Source: Geothrix fermentans DSM 14018 (lineage in GTDB: Bacteria; Acidobacteriota; Holophagae; Holophagales; Holophagaceae). From it: a DNA stretch of 64,000 bases. Shown one piece after another: positions 34,119-43,681 of this stretch; positions within the stretch are counted from its first letter, which is position 1; the number at the start of each line of letters is the position of its first letter. The notes under the pieces were generated by a model. The model made no database searches. It was given only the letters and a program-made list of their open reading frames with translations, and was not told the origin of the DNA. The stretch spans positions 124,001-188,000 of the forward strand of contig NZ_AUAU01000005.1 of the NCBI RefSeq assembly GCF_000428885.1. The letters run 5' to 3'. A program made the translations under genes and the position numbers.

Positions 34119-34808
34119 TTGCGCCGCGCCGACCGCCTCTTCCAGATCGTGCAGCTGCTCCGGCGGGACCGCCTCAGCACCGCGGCGAAGTTGGCCCGGG
34201 AGCTGGGTGTCAGCGAGCGCACGCTCTACCGCGACATCGCCGACCTCATGGCCTCCGGCGTGCCCATCGAGAGCGAGGCGGGCGTCGGCTACAGCCTGCC
34301 CCGCCACTTCGACCTGCCGCCCTTCATGTTCAGCGCGGAGGAAGGCGAGGCCCTCCTTCTGGGGGCGCGCGTGGCGGCGGCCTGGGGCGATCCCTCGCTG
34401 CGGGAGGCGGCGGAGAGCCTCCTCCGGAAGGTGGAGGCCGTCCTGCCGCCCGGCCGGAGAACCTCGCTGTCGGACCTGCCGTTCCTCGTGCCGGACTTCC
34501 ACGTCCCCCCGGAGACCGCCCGCTTCCTCGGGGCGCTCCGCCAGGGCCTCCGGGAAAGCCGGCGGGTCCGCCTCGCCTACGCCCGCGGGGACGGGACCGA
34601 ATCCGAGCGGGTGGTGCAGCCCCTCGGCGTGATCTTCTGGGGCTACCGCTGGCACCTCGCGGCCTGGTGCGAGCTGCGCGAGGCCCTGCGGACCTTCCGC
34701 GTGGACCGGATCCAGTCCACGGAGCTGCTGGACCCCTTCGAGCCGGCGCCAGGGCGGAGCCTGGAGGACTACTTGGGAAAAATCAGAACGGAAAAGAACC
34801 AGATCTGA
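34119..34808 (+). CDS. HTH-WYL transcriptional regulator (YafY-like)
   Basis: 229 residues. N-terminal HTH_11 (RADRLFQIVQLLRR, STAAKLARELGVSERTLYRDI), followed by a WYL domain (RVRLAYARGDG, VVQPLGVIFWGYRWHLAAWCE). WYL domains bind nucleotides or other ligands. The most likely start is the TTG at 34119; the ribosome site is weak. Next gene is a DinB-like protein 80 bases away on the same strand. Confidence 0.85.
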   Translation: MRRADRLFQIVQLLRRDRLSTAAKLARELGVSERTLYRDIADLMASGVPIESEAGVGYSLPRHFDLPPFMFSAEEGEALLLGARVAAAWGDPSLREAAESLLRKVEAVLPPGRRTSLSDLPFLVPDFHVPPETARFLGALRQGLRESRRVRLAYARGDGTESERVVQPLGVIFWGYRWHLAAWCELREALRTFRVDRIQSTELLDPFEPAPGRSLEDYLGKIRTEKNQI

Positions 34809-34888
34809 GGTTCGCTGTCGAAACACTCCTGCCACCAGGTTGTCAGGAGCCGGCGTCATCATGGTCCTCCACCACCCAAGGAGCCCCC

Positions 34889-35392
34889 ATGGCCCTCGCC
34901 CAAGCCCTCCTCCCCGAGTTCGAGCACGAAATGGCCACCCTGCGCCGCGTGGTCGAGCGCATCCCCGCGGACCGGATGGACTACCGTCCGCACGCCAAGT
35001 CCTTCACCCTCCATGACCTGGCGAACCACCTGGTCACGATTCCCGGCTGGACCATCACCACCCTGAAGGAGACGGAGCTGGACTTCGGCCTGCCCGAGAC
35101 CCGGGCGAAGCAGCCCAAGCCCAGCGCGACCACGGAGGGGCTTCTGCGCACCCTGGATACCTGCGTGGAAGGGGCGCTGAAGGCCCTGACCGAAGCCTCG
35201 GACGAGGACTTCCAGGTGGTCTGGACCCTCAAGAACGAGGGCCAGGTGCTCATGGCCATGCCGCGCATCGCGGTCTACCGCGGCTTCGTGATGAACCACC
35301 TCATCCACCACCGGGCCCAGGTGGCCGTCTACCTGCGCCTGCTCGACGTGCCGGTTCCTTCCATCTACGGCCCCAGCGCCGACGAGGCCTGA
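34889..35392 (+). CDS. DinB-family putative metalloenzyme
   Basis: 167 residues of four-helix DinB fold. The metal-binding histidines appear as HDLANHLV (around residue 45) and NHLIHHRAQV (around 136-141), typical of the DinB/YfiT thiol-transferase-like group. ATG with AAGGAG upstream. Reaction unknown. Followed by the second palindromic element. Confidence 0.85.
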   Translation: MALAQALLPEFEHEMATLRRVVERIPADRMDYRPHAKSFTLHDLANHLVTIPGWTITTLKETELDFGLPETRAKQPKPSATTEGLLRTLDTCVEGALKALTEASDEDFQVVWTLKNEGQVLMAMPRIAVYRGFVMNHLIHHRAQVAVYLRLLDVPVPSIYGPSADEA

Positions 35393-35416
35393 GCCCGGCC
35401 TCCGACAGGAAAGATT

Positions 35417-35596
35417 CACCACGGAGACACGGAACCCACGGAGGCGGCACGGAGGCCTCCGTGCATCTCCGTGATGGGCAGGCCGGAGGCCGCTTCCGGC
35501 CCAGCCGGAAGCCGCGGGAGGCGCCGGGTCCGGATCCTTCTCGGGGTATCCGGGCCCGGCGCCTCCCGTGTGCCCATGCTCCGCGCCTCCGTGGTG
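35417..35596 (+). repeat. Structured 180-bp palindromic element, copy 2
   Basis: Same boundaries, length and stems as 27112-27291. The long stem begins CGGGAGGCGCCGGG and pairs with its complement; A-T at the second pair of copy 1 is G-C here, and the hairpin loops differ while stems are kept. It fills most of the gap between the DinB and prs genes. Confidence 0.9.
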
Positions 35597-35705
35597 AACC
35601 TTCATATCATTTGGAGACAAACAGGTCGGAGCCGGACCCCGGCTCATCCCTGTGACGACCTCCACCCGGGCCCTCGGCTACACTTGGGGCGAGATCGGGG
35701 GATCC

Positions 35706-36653
35706 ATGTTCGGCGAGATGAAGGTGTTTTCCGGGAGCAGCCACCCGGAGCTGGCGAAGGGCATCGCCACGCACATGGGCATGCCCCTGGGCAAGCTGAA
35801 GATCACCCGGTTCTCCAACGAGAACATCAAGGTGAAGGTCGAGGAGAACGTCCGCGAGTCGGACGTCTTCGTGATCCAGACCTCCTGCCCCCCCGTCAGC
35901 GACAACCTGATGGAGCTGCTCATCCTCATCGACGCCCTCAAGTTCGCGTCCGCGGCGCGCATCACGGCCGTGCTGCCCTACTTCCCCTACGCCCGCAGCG
36001 ACAAGAAGGACGAGGCGCGCATCTCCATCACCGCCCGCCTGGTGGCCGACCTGCTGGAGACCGCCGGCGCGGACCGCGTGCTCACCATGACCCTGCACGC
36101 CCCGCAGATCCTGGGCTTCTTCCGCAAGCCCGCGGACCAGCTCCTGGCCACGCCCACCCTCACGAACTACTTCAAGACCAAGGACCTCTCCAACACCACG
36201 GTGGTGGCCACGGACGCCGGGGCCGCCAAGTTCGCCGGACACTTCGCCAAGCGCCTCTCCGTGCCCATGGCCATCATCGACAAGCGCCGCTTCGACGACT
36301 CCGAAAAGGCCCAGAGCGTGGCCCTCATCGGCGACGTGAAGGGCCGGGACGCCATCATCTACGACGACGAGATCGCCACGGGCGGCTCCATCAAGGAGGC
36401 GGCCCGCATCCTCCGCGAGTTCGGGGCCCGCACGGTCCGCGTGGGCGTCACCCACGGCGTCCTCTCCGGCAACGCGGTGGAAACCCTCAACTCCGCGAAC
36501 CTGGATGAGCTGGTGATCACCGACAGCATCCCGGTCCCGCCCGACCGCGCCAAGGCCCTGCCCAACCTGCGGGTGCTCTCCACGGCCGCGCTGTTCGGCG
36601 ACGCCATCCTCCGCATCCACGGGGGCCGCAGCATCAGCGAAATGATGGACTGA
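35706..36653 (+). CDS. prs: Ribose-phosphate pyrophosphokinase
   Basis: 315 residues. The flexible ATP loop YARSDKKDEARISI, PRPP-binding signature IIYDDEIATGGSI (DDxxxTGGS) and HAPQILGFF. It makes PRPP for nucleotide, His and Trp synthesis. I chose the ATG at 35706 behind GGGGGA; the longer frame begins inside the promoter region. RSDKKDEAR resembles class I but RKDxKDxxR of typical enzymes is slightly altered. Its TGA overlaps the next ATG (TGATG). Confidence 0.93.
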   Translation: MFGEMKVFSGSSHPELAKGIATHMGMPLGKLKITRFSNENIKVKVEENVRESDVFVIQTSCPPVSDNLMELLILIDALKFASAARITAVLPYFPYARSDKKDEARISITARLVADLLETAGADRVLTMTLHAPQILGFFRKPADQLLATPTLTNYFKTKDLSNTTVVATDAGAAKFAGHFAKRLSVPMAIIDKRRFDDSEKAQSVALIGDVKGRDAIIYDDEIATGGSIKEAARILREFGARTVRVGVTHGVLSGNAVETLNSANLDELVITDSIPVPPDRAKALPNLRVLSTAALFGDAILRIHGGRSISEMMD

Positions 36654-37816
36654 TGGCGGCGCGCCTCGGCCCCATCGAGGCGCCGCCGGATTCCGGCCTG
36701 CTGGGGCCCCTCGGCCCGGAGATCTCCCCGCTCTTCACCCGCCCCTTCCTGGTGCTGCACCGGGCCTCGGAGTTGTACACCGCCCGCATCTGCCTGCTGC
36801 TGCTGTGCGATCTGGGCTGGGAGACCCGCCTGCGGGCCGGCGCCACCCTCGACGACCTCTGCACGGGCCTGCCGGACCAGGCCCGCCGGCCCCTCGCCTG
36901 GATGCTGCCCTTCCTCGCCGCCGAAAGCCTGCTGGCGGAGGAGGGCGGCACCTATACCCTCCGGGGCGAGCCCGATCTGGACCTGGCGGGCCTCCGCGAG
37001 GCCGTGGCCCTGGAGGCCCCTGGCCACGAGGCCAACTTCGACCTCCTCGACGGCGTGCGCTCCCACATCGGCCCCTTCTTCACCGAGGGGCGGGACGGCG
37101 ACGGCCTGCTCTTCGACCTGGCCCTCTTCCCCCACTGGCTGGCCTACTTCCGCAACGGGAACCTGGTCTACTTCCCCAACAACCTGCTCACCCTGCTGGC
37201 CCTCCGCGAAGGCCTGCCTCAGGGGGCGCGGGTCCTGGAGCTGGGGGGCGGCGCCGGCTCCTTCGCCCAGCTGGTGGCCCAGCGGGGCGCCGAGGAAGGC
37301 TGGCTGGAGCGCATCGCCGAGTACCGCTTCACCGATGTGGCCCCCACCTTCCTCCGGCGTGCCCAGCGCGGCCTGGGGGCCGCGGCGCCGGGCCTTGCCC
37401 TCGCCTTCCAGGCCCTGGACCTGAACCGGCCCCTGGAGGCCCAGGGCATCGCGCCCGCCAGCCTCGACGCCATCGTGGGCATCAACGTGCTGCACGTGGC
37501 CCACGACCTGGAAGCCACCCTCCTGGACCTCCGGAGCCGCCTGCGGCCCGGGGGCCGCCTCGTCCTCGGCGAGTGCCTCAAGCCGGCCCTCGACACCCCG
37601 CTCTACATCGAGTTCTTCTTCACCTTCATCAAGGCCTTCACCGGCGTGAGGCTCGACCCCCGCTGGCGGCCCCGCCATGGCTTCCTCACGCCAGAAGCCT
37701 GGGACCGGGCCCTGGAGCATGCCGGGTTCCGCAACATCCAGCACGTCCCCCCGCCCCGCCCCCTCATGGACAACCAGCCCGCCTTCACGGTGGGCGCCAT
37801 CAGCGCCTCTGCCTGA
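36653..37816 (+). CDS. Class I SAM-dependent methyltransferase
   Basis: 387 residues. An N-terminal helical domain (about 30-110, resembling the dimerisation domain of O-methyltransferases) precedes a Rossmann methyltransferase domain with VLELGGGAGSFAQLV (SAM motif I), DAIVGINVLH (motif II/post) and LRPGGRLVLGE. Substrate unknown; layout recalls polyketide-type C-methyltransferases and the SAM methyltransferases following non-ribosomal clusters. Start overlaps the prs stop. Confidence 0.8.
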   Translation: MAARLGPIEAPPDSGLLGPLGPEISPLFTRPFLVLHRASELYTARICLLLLCDLGWETRLRAGATLDDLCTGLPDQARRPLAWMLPFLAAESLLAEEGGTYTLRGEPDLDLAGLREAVALEAPGHEANFDLLDGVRSHIGPFFTEGRDGDGLLFDLALFPHWLAYFRNGNLVYFPNNLLTLLALREGLPQGARVLELGGGAGSFAQLVAQRGAEEGWLERIAEYRFTDVAPTFLRRAQRGLGAAAPGLALAFQALDLNRPLEAQGIAPASLDAIVGINVLHVAHDLEATLLDLRSRLRPGGRLVLGECLKPALDTPLYIEFFFTFIKAFTGVRLDPRWRPRHGFLTPEAWDRALEHAGFRNIQHVPPPRPLMDNQPAFTVGAISASA

Positions 37817-37854
37817 CTCCGGAGAGGCGGCGCGGTTGCGTCGCCTCCCCGGAG
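37817..37854. terminator. Hairpin between convergent genes
   Basis: CTCCGG-A-GAGGCG paired with CGCCTC-C-CCGGAG, 12 bp with one mismatch and a 12-base loop, between the methyltransferase and RND stops. Suited to termination of both strands though without U-runs. Confidence 0.45.
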
Positions 37855-37863
37855 CCCGTGGCA

Positions 37864-40800
37864 TCACGCCTCCTTGGGCCTCCCCACCCACGCATAGAAG
37901 CTGGGCAGGGCCAGCAGGGTGAACAGGGTGCTGGTGAGAAGGCCGCCCACCATGACGAGGGCCAGGGGGCGCTCCAGCTCGCTGCCGCCGAAGCCCAGCA
38001 GCATGGGCATGAGGCCGAGGATGGCGCTCCCGGCGGTCATGAGCTTGGGCCGCACGCGTCCCAGGCTGGCCTCCATCAGCGCCTCGCGGAAGGGCAGGCC
38101 CTCGGCCACCAGGTGCTTGGCCTGGGTGATGAGCACCAGGCTGTTCTGCACCGCCACGCCAAAGAGCCCGATTATCCCCACGATGGAGCTGATGTTCCAG
38201 GTCTCCCCGGCCAGCCACAGGGCCAGGAGACCGCCGGCGAAGGCATCGGGCAGGGTCAGGACCACCACCAGCACCTCGCGCCAGCGGCCCAGGGCCAGGT
38301 AGAGCAGCCCCACCACCAGGACCAGGGCGGCCCCGATGGCGATCACCAGGCGCTGGTGGGTTTCGCGGGCCTCCTCGACCTTGCCGCCCAGCTTCACCAC
38401 CGTGCCCCGGGGCAGGTCCAGGCCCTGGAGGGCCTTCTCGATCCGGTCCGCGGTGCCACCCAGGTCGCCCGTGGTGCGGACGTTCAGGGCCAGGCGCCGC
38501 TGGGCCGCCTCGCGGCGGATGAGGCTGGGCGTGCCGGCCTCCTCGAAGCGGGCCACCTGGCCCAGCTCCACCACCCGGCCACCCTCCAGCACCAGGGGCA
38601 GGCGCTTGAGGGTCTCGGGACTGGTGCGGCCGTCGTCGGGAAAGCGCACCACCCGCTCGATGCGCTGGGGGCCCTCGAAGCGTGGCGCGGCCTCCAGTCC
38701 CTGGAGGGCCGCCTTCAGCGTGGCGGCGATGAGGGGCCGGGGCACGTCCAGCCGGCGCAGCGCATCCTCGTCGGGCACCACGGTCCACTTGGGCAAAACG
38801 CCCGCCCCCTCGGGGGTGACGGAGGCCACGCCGGACACCTTGGCCAGCGCCTCCTGGAGGGCGGGGAGGCGGGGCTGGAGCGCGGCCAGATCCGGGTGGA
38901 AGAGCTTCACCTGGATGTCCGCGGGCGTGCCGCCGATGCCTTCGGAGATGCGCATCTGCATGGGGGTGGTCAGCTCCACCGGGTAGGGCAGCTCCTCCGC
39001 CAGCTCGGCCACGTCCTTCTGGACCTCGGGGGTCCGGCGGCTCCCGTCCAGCACCACCAGCACGTCGGAGAGCGTGTGGGGCATGGGATCCTCGGTCAGG
39101 TCCGACCGGCCCGTCCGGCGGTAGACCGAGGCCACGCCGGGGACCTTCACGAGCTTCTGCTCGAGCTGGGCATTGGCCTCGTCCACGGCCGCCAGGCTGG
39201 TCTCGGCGGGCAGGAGGCTGTTCAGGATCAGGGCCCCCTCGTCCAGCGCGGGCAGGAAGTTGCTCCCGAGGCGCAGGGCCAGCCAGAGGCTGGGGATGGT
39301 GAGGCCCAGGGCCAGGATCCGGACGAGGGCCCCATGGTCCATGGCCCACCGGAGGGCCGGCCGGTAGGCCCGCTTGAGGGCCTCCACCAGGCGCGGTTCC
39401 TCCAGCTCGGCGCCGGGCGGCAGGAAGCGCTCCACCAGGGCCGGCACCAGGGTGAAGCTCAGCACGAGGCTGATCGTCATGGCAGCGGCAATGGCCATGG
39501 CCAGGGGCGCATAGAGCCGCCCCGCGAGCCCGCCGATGGCCAGGAGCGGGATGAACACCGCCAGGATGACCAGCACGGCCGTGAGGATGGGCGCGCCCAC
39601 CTCCGCGGCGGCCCGGGTGAGGGCCACGCGCCGGGGCTCCAGGTGCTCCCGGTGCTGGTGCAGGCGGTGCGCGAGGTTCTCCACCATGATGACGGCGGCA
39701 TCCACCAGGAGGCCCACGGCGATGGCCAGGCCGCCCAGGGTCATGGCGTTGAGCCCGAGACCCGCGAGCCGGAGCGGCACCGCGGCCCCCAGGGTGGCCA
39801 GGGGCAGCACCGCGATCACCATGAGGGCGCCGCGCAGGTTGCCCAGCAGGGCCACGAGCACCAGGGCCACGAAAACCCCGCCCAGGAGCAGGGCCCAGGT
39901 CACGCCGTCCAGGGCGTGGGTGACGAGGGCCCCCTGGTCGTACATCAGCTCCAGCTCCATGCCCTCGGGCAGGCTCCGGCGCAGCTCGTCCAGGGCCCTG
40001 CGGGTCTCCCGGGCCACGGCCAGGGTCTCCGCCGTGGGCTGCTTCACCACCCGCAGGCTCACGTCCTCGTGGCCCTGGTGCCGCGCCAGACCGCGCCGGA
40101 AGGCGGCCCCTTCGCGCACCTCGGCCACGTCGCCCAGCAGGATGGCCCCGCGGGGCGTCTGGAGCCGGAGCCGCTTCACGGCCTCGGGGCGGGCGGCGAG
40201 GCTGCCCACGGTGATGAACCAGCCCTTGTCCTGGATCTCCATGACGCCGGCGGCGGTGTCCTGCTGGCTGCCCTCCAGGGCCTCGAGGACCTGCGCCAGG
40301 CTCACGCCCTGGAGGCGCATGCGCTCCGGCTGGACGACCACCTGGAGCTGGCGCTCCTCGCCCCCCAGGCGCTCCACGCGGGCCACGCCCGGCACGGCCT
40401 GGAGCCGCGGGATGAGCACCTGCTCGGCGTGATCCCGCAGCCGCATGGGATCGGTGGACGGGCCTTCCAGAACGATCTCCATGATCTCCTGGAGGCGGCC
40501 CGCGGCGCTGGACATCAGCGGCGCCCGGGTGCCCTCGGGGAAGGCCCCGGACAGGCCTGCGAGGCGCTCGGCCACGAGCTGGCGGGCCCGCCAGGGGTCG
40601 GTGCCGCCCTCGAAGGACACGATGGTCTGCACCACTTCCGCCTGCACGGTGCTCACCACGCGCTTCACGCCGGGCAGGCCGCCGAGGGCCTGCTCCACGG
40701 GCTGGGCCACGGTCAGCTCCAGCTCCGTGGCGGCCCGCCCGGGGCTCTGGATGAGCAGGTTGAGGCTGGGCAGGCTGAGGTCCGGGAAGAGGTCGCGCTT

Positions 40801-40938
40801 CAGCGTGGCGAAGCCGGCCACGCCGGCGGCGGCCCAGACGAGGGCCAGGGCGAACACCCAGCCCTTGCGGGGCAGTAGCCAATCGAACCAGCGGCGCAGG
40901 AGGCTCCGCTTCTGGAAGGGAGTCGTCTCAGTGGTCAT
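37864..40938 (-). CDS. RND heavy-metal-type efflux pump (CusA/CzcA-like)
   Basis: 1024 residues with 12 membrane helices and two large periplasmic loops; duplicated RND fold. TM4 reads GLAIAVGLLVDAAVIMVEN, keeping the Asp and Glu of the HME proton relay but with Ala at the first CzcA Asp, as in CusA-like pumps. Central motif VPGVASVYRRTGRSDLTEDPMP matches HME RND. Moves metal ions, or other cations, across the envelope with the adaptor and outer-membrane genes upstream. Overlaps the adaptor gene by 11 bases. Metal identity is not readable. Confidence 0.92.
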   Translation of the reverse strand: MTTETTPFQKRSLLRRWFDWLLPRKGWVFALALVWAAAGVAGFATLKRDLFPDLSLPSLNLLIQSPGRAATELELTVAQPVEQALGGLPGVKRVVSTVQAEVVQTIVSFEGGTDPWRARQLVAERLAGLSGAFPEGTRAPLMSSAAGRLQEIMEIVLEGPSTDPMRLRDHAEQVLIPRLQAVPGVARVERLGGEERQLQVVVQPERMRLQGVSLAQVLEALEGSQQDTAAGVMEIQDKGWFITVGSLAARPEAVKRLRLQTPRGAILLGDVAEVREGAAFRRGLARHQGHEDVSLRVVKQPTAETLAVARETRRALDELRRSLPEGMELELMYDQGALVTHALDGVTWALLLGGVFVALVLVALLGNLRGALMVIAVLPLATLGAAVPLRLAGLGLNAMTLGGLAIAVGLLVDAAVIMVENLAHRLHQHREHLEPRRVALTRAAAEVGAPILTAVLVILAVFIPLLAIGGLAGRLYAPLAMAIAAAMTISLVLSFTLVPALVERFLPPGAELEEPRLVEALKRAYRPALRWAMDHGALVRILALGLTIPSLWLALRLGSNFLPALDEGALILNSLLPAETSLAAVDEANAQLEQKLVKVPGVASVYRRTGRSDLTEDPMPHTLSDVLVVLDGSRRTPEVQKDVAELAEELPYPVELTTPMQMRISEGIGGTPADIQVKLFHPDLAALQPRLPALQEALAKVSGVASVTPEGAGVLPKWTVVPDEDALRRLDVPRPLIAATLKAALQGLEAAPRFEGPQRIERVVRFPDDGRTSPETLKRLPLVLEGGRVVELGQVARFEEAGTPSLIRREAAQRRLALNVRTTGDLGGTADRIEKALQGLDLPRGTVVKLGGKVEEARETHQRLVIAIGAALVLVVGLLYLALGRWREVLVVVLTLPDAFAGGLLALWLAGETWNISSIVGIIGLFGVAVQNSLVLITQAKHLVAEGLPFREALMEASLGRVRPKLMTAGSAILGLMPMLLGFGGSELERPLALVMVGGLLTSTLFTLLALPSFYAWVGRPKEA

Positions 40939-42088
40939 GGGCCTCCCCTCCGCTCTTGCGCTTGATCTGGAGCGACTTCAGGAGGTAGGCGCCCTCGCCC
41001 GCCACGGTCTCGCCGGGCTTCACGCCCTCGAGCACCATGACATCCGTGCCGAGCTCCGGGCCGCGGCGCACGGGCCTGAACGCCGCCTCGTCGCCCTCCT
41101 TCACGAACACGCCCCAGGTGCCCTCCACCTGCTGCAGGGCGCTCTGGGGGAGCACCACGGTCTTCGCCAGGGGCACGTGGACCTCCACCGGCGAGCCGGG
41201 GATGGGCAGCCGCCCGCCCAGCAGGCGCAGCCGGTAGCCCAGGCGCCGCGTGTCGGCGGTCAGCGTCATGGGCGTGCCCTCCAGCCGGGCTTTCCAGCGC
41301 TGGCCGTCGGCCTTGCGGACCTCGGTCTCCATGCCAGGCCGCCAGTCCTGGGGCGCCGGCAGGGGCAGCTCCAGGCGGACGATGGCGGCGGCCCCGGCCT
41401 GGAAGGCCCCCAGCTCCTGGCCGGCCTCGACGCCTTGGCCCAGCTGGGCCTTGTAGGCAGTCACCGCGCCGGCCTTCGGGGCGCGGACGGTGAACACGGC
41501 GCCGGCGGCCTCCGGGGCCACGCCACGGGCCTCCAGGGCAAGGCGGGCAGCCTCCTCCTCGGCCCGGGCCGTGGCGGCGTCGCTACGGGCCGCCTCCAGC
41601 TCGCGGCGGGAACCGGCCTGGGCTTCGAAGAGCCGCTCCTCCCTGGCCAGCTCGGCCCCGGCACGGTCGCGGCGGCTGCGGGCCGCCAGCCAGTCGGCCT
41701 TGAGGCGGGCCAGCTCCGGGCTCTGGAGGGCCAGCAGACCGGTTCCCCGCGCCACGGACCGGCCCGGCGCCACGAGGATGGCCGAGACGATGCCCTTCAC
41801 GGGACTGCTGAGCAGGGCCTGGGCGGACTCGTCCCCGATGGCCTCGGCGGGGTACCAGGCCCCCTCGGCCCGGGGCTCGGGCACCGTCAGGAAGCGGAGG
41901 CCGCGAACCTCCTTCAGGGGGATGCGGGCCTCCTCCTCGTGCCCCTGGGCTTCGTGGGCGTCATGGGCGTCATGGGCATCATGGGCGTCGTGGTGCCCCT
42001 CGCCGGCGGGAGGCGCGGCGCGGCGGCCGCAGCCCAGGGTTCCCACCAGGAGGAGGGCGAGCAGGGATGTGGAGAGGAGCTGGGTCAT
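40928..42088 (-). CDS. RND periplasmic adaptor (CusB/CzcB-like) lipoprotein
   Basis: 386 residues. Lipobox LVGTLGC gives a lipoprotein. A His/Asp-rich segment follows: HHDAHDAHDAHDAHEAQGHE, a tandem HDA repeat likely to bind metal. Then the barrel-sandwich, alpha-hairpin (LARLKADWLAARSRRDRAG) and beta-barrel regions of membrane-fusion proteins. C-terminus ends GGEAHDH. ATG overlaps the stop of the outer-membrane gene (ATGA). Links RND pump and channel. Confidence 0.9.
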   Translation of the reverse strand: MTQLLSTSLLALLLVGTLGCGRRAAPPAGEGHHDAHDAHDAHDAHEAQGHEEEARIPLKEVRGLRFLTVPEPRAEGAWYPAEAIGDESAQALLSSPVKGIVSAILVAPGRSVARGTGLLALQSPELARLKADWLAARSRRDRAGAELAREERLFEAQAGSRRELEAARSDAATARAEEEAARLALEARGVAPEAAGAVFTVRAPKAGAVTAYKAQLGQGVEAGQELGAFQAGAAAIVRLELPLPAPQDWRPGMETEVRKADGQRWKARLEGTPMTLTADTRRLGYRLRLLGGRLPIPGSPVEVHVPLAKTVVLPQSALQQVEGTWGVFVKEGDEAAFRPVRRGPELGTDVMVLEGVKPGETVAGEGAYLLKSLQIKRKSGGEAHDH

Positions 42089-43266
42089 GGGGTCACCCCG
42101 GAGGTGAGGGCCTGGAGTTCGGCGGAGAGGAGGTGGGCGGCGTGGGCGCGGCGGTGGGAGGCCGCCTGGGCCTCCAGGAGCTGGCGGCGGATGGGCAGGG
42201 CCTCGGAGGGGCGTTCCCGCCCTTCGCTGAGGCGCAGCCCCACGGCCCGGAGGGAGGCGTCGAAGGCGGCGAAGGGGATGGGGGCGGCGAGGGGCAGCCG
42301 GGCCAGGGCCGACTGGAAGCGGGCGTCCAGGTCCAGCAGGGCGGACTCGGATTCCCGGGTGGCGGCCTGGAGGGCCGTCTCGGTCTCCCGGCGGAGGGCC
42401 TGGCCTTCGCCGGGCCGGGCGAAGCGGTAGGCCAGGCCCACCTTGCCGATGCGCTCCTCGCCCTCCCGGGCGTAGCTGCCCCGGAGGCTCCAGCGGCTGG
42501 CGGCCAGGGCCTCCTGGTGGCGCAGGGTCTGTCGATCGAGATCCAGGCGCCGCTGGAGGGCCTGCCGCAGGGCCCCGGCCTCGAAGCGGGCCTGGAGTCC
42601 CTCCGAGGCAGGCGCGGCGGGTTCGCCGGGGTCGCCAGGATCGCCCAGGGGCTGCGGAGCCGCCGGAACCTCTGCCAGGCTCCGGAGGCCGGCCCAGGCG
42701 ATCAGGCGCTGCCGGTGGGCCTCCTCCAGGTCCGCCTGGGCGCGCAGGGCCTCGCCCTCCACCAGGCTCACCTGGAAGGCGGGATCGGCCCCGGCCTCCA
42801 GCCGGGCTCGGGCGGCCTGGAGCCAGGTCCGGACCGTGGCCAGGTCCGCCTGCCGGAGCTGAAGCAGGCGCTCGGCCAGCCATGCGTCCAGGTAGGCCTG
42901 GCGCAGGCGGAACCGGGCCTCCACACGGGCCGCCTCCCGCAGGGCGGGGTCCGCCTGCCCGAGGGCCGAGGCCAGGTCCCGCCGGACGGCCGGCGAGAGG
43001 AAGAGGGGCAGGTCCAGCTCCACGGACCGGTCCGTGGTGGCGGGGGCGCCGGGCTGGGTGCGGGGGCCGGCGGACAGGCCCAGGGCCGGGCCCTCCCGGA
43101 GCAGGCCCCGGGTGCCGCCCAGGGCCCGGTGGCGCTCGGCCAGGAGGGCTTCGGCGCGCAGCTGCTCAGGGCTCGTGCGGGCCCGCTGGAGGATGTCGTC
43201 ATAGGAGAGGGGCGGCGCCTGCGCCATGAGCAGGCAGGGCAACGCCCCCAGGAGGAAGGCTCGCAT
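42085..43266 (-). CDS. TolC-family outer-membrane efflux protein
   Basis: 393 residues with signal peptide (MRAFLLGALPCLLMAQA) and the duplicated long helical hairpins plus beta strands of OEP proteins (LSYDDILQRARTSPEQ, AYLDAWLAERLLQLRQADLATV). Forms the exit duct of the tripartite pump. First of three overlapping genes. Shorter than TolC (about 430-490), as in CusC/CzcC-like members. Confidence 0.88.
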   Translation of the reverse strand: MRAFLLGALPCLLMAQAPPLSYDDILQRARTSPEQLRAEALLAERHRALGGTRGLLREGPALGLSAGPRTQPGAPATTDRSVELDLPLFLSPAVRRDLASALGQADPALREAARVEARFRLRQAYLDAWLAERLLQLRQADLATVRTWLQAARARLEAGADPAFQVSLVEGEALRAQADLEEAHRQRLIAWAGLRSLAEVPAAPQPLGDPGDPGEPAAPASEGLQARFEAGALRQALQRRLDLDRQTLRHQEALAASRWSLRGSYAREGEERIGKVGLAYRFARPGEGQALRRETETALQAATRESESALLDLDARFQSALARLPLAAPIPFAAFDASLRAVGLRLSEGRERPSEALPIRRQLLEAQAASHRRAHAAHLLSAELQALTSGVTP

Positions 43267-43336
43267 GGGGACCTCGAAGGAAGGGGGGACGGCACGGCAG
43301 GCCGAGGCCCGGCCGCGCGTTCAGGCGCTCCATCCT

Positions 43337-43657
43337 TCAGGCCCGGGGTGGTTCCTTTTCCGGTTCGGGGCTGAGGCTCACGAGGTCGGCGGCCCGCTCC
43401 GCGAGGAAGCCGGGCGTCGGAAGGGGGTCGCCCGGCGGCGGCGCGGGAGCCTCCGGCATGGGGGCCGTGGCGCACCCGTCCGAGCAGAGCAGGTGGCAGA
43501 TGGGGGGACAGGCCTCTTCGGCCCCTCCGTCCGTGCAGGGGTCGGCGCCCGCGGCGCCCAGGTAGAGCCCCACCAGGCAGAGCAGGAACACGGCCACCCA
43601 GCGCCTCAGGGGACGCAAGCCGCGCGCAGGGACGCGCCGGAGCCGTGGGTTCGCCAT
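43337..43657 (-). CDS. Small Cys-rich exported protein upstream of the efflux operon
   Basis: 106 residues. A basic start and one hydrophobic segment (about 20-36), then a Cys-rich stretch DPCTDGGAEEACPPICHLL and CSDGCATAPMPEAPAPP, and a Pro/Glu-rich tail. Five cysteines in about 28 residues suggest metal binding or disulfides. It lies 70 bases ahead of the TolC-like gene on the same strand, the position of CzcI/CusF-like accessory proteins, but no homology is claimed. GGAGGGA abuts the ATG. Confidence 0.6.
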   Translation of the reverse strand: MANPRLRRVPARGLRPLRRWVAVFLLCLVGLYLGAAGADPCTDGGAEEACPPICHLLCSDGCATAPMPEAPAPPPGDPLPTPGFLAERAADLVSLSPEPEKEPPRA

Positions 43658-43681
43658 TCCCTCCAGACTACCTGGGATGCA

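Noticed and set aside
36359-40882. A 1507-codon minus-strand open frame and a 1357-codon plus-strand frame over the prs, methyltransferase and RND region
   Set aside because: Both are low-complexity Arg/Gly/Pro/Ala-rich shadows of real genes in GC-rich DNA, with no domain features.
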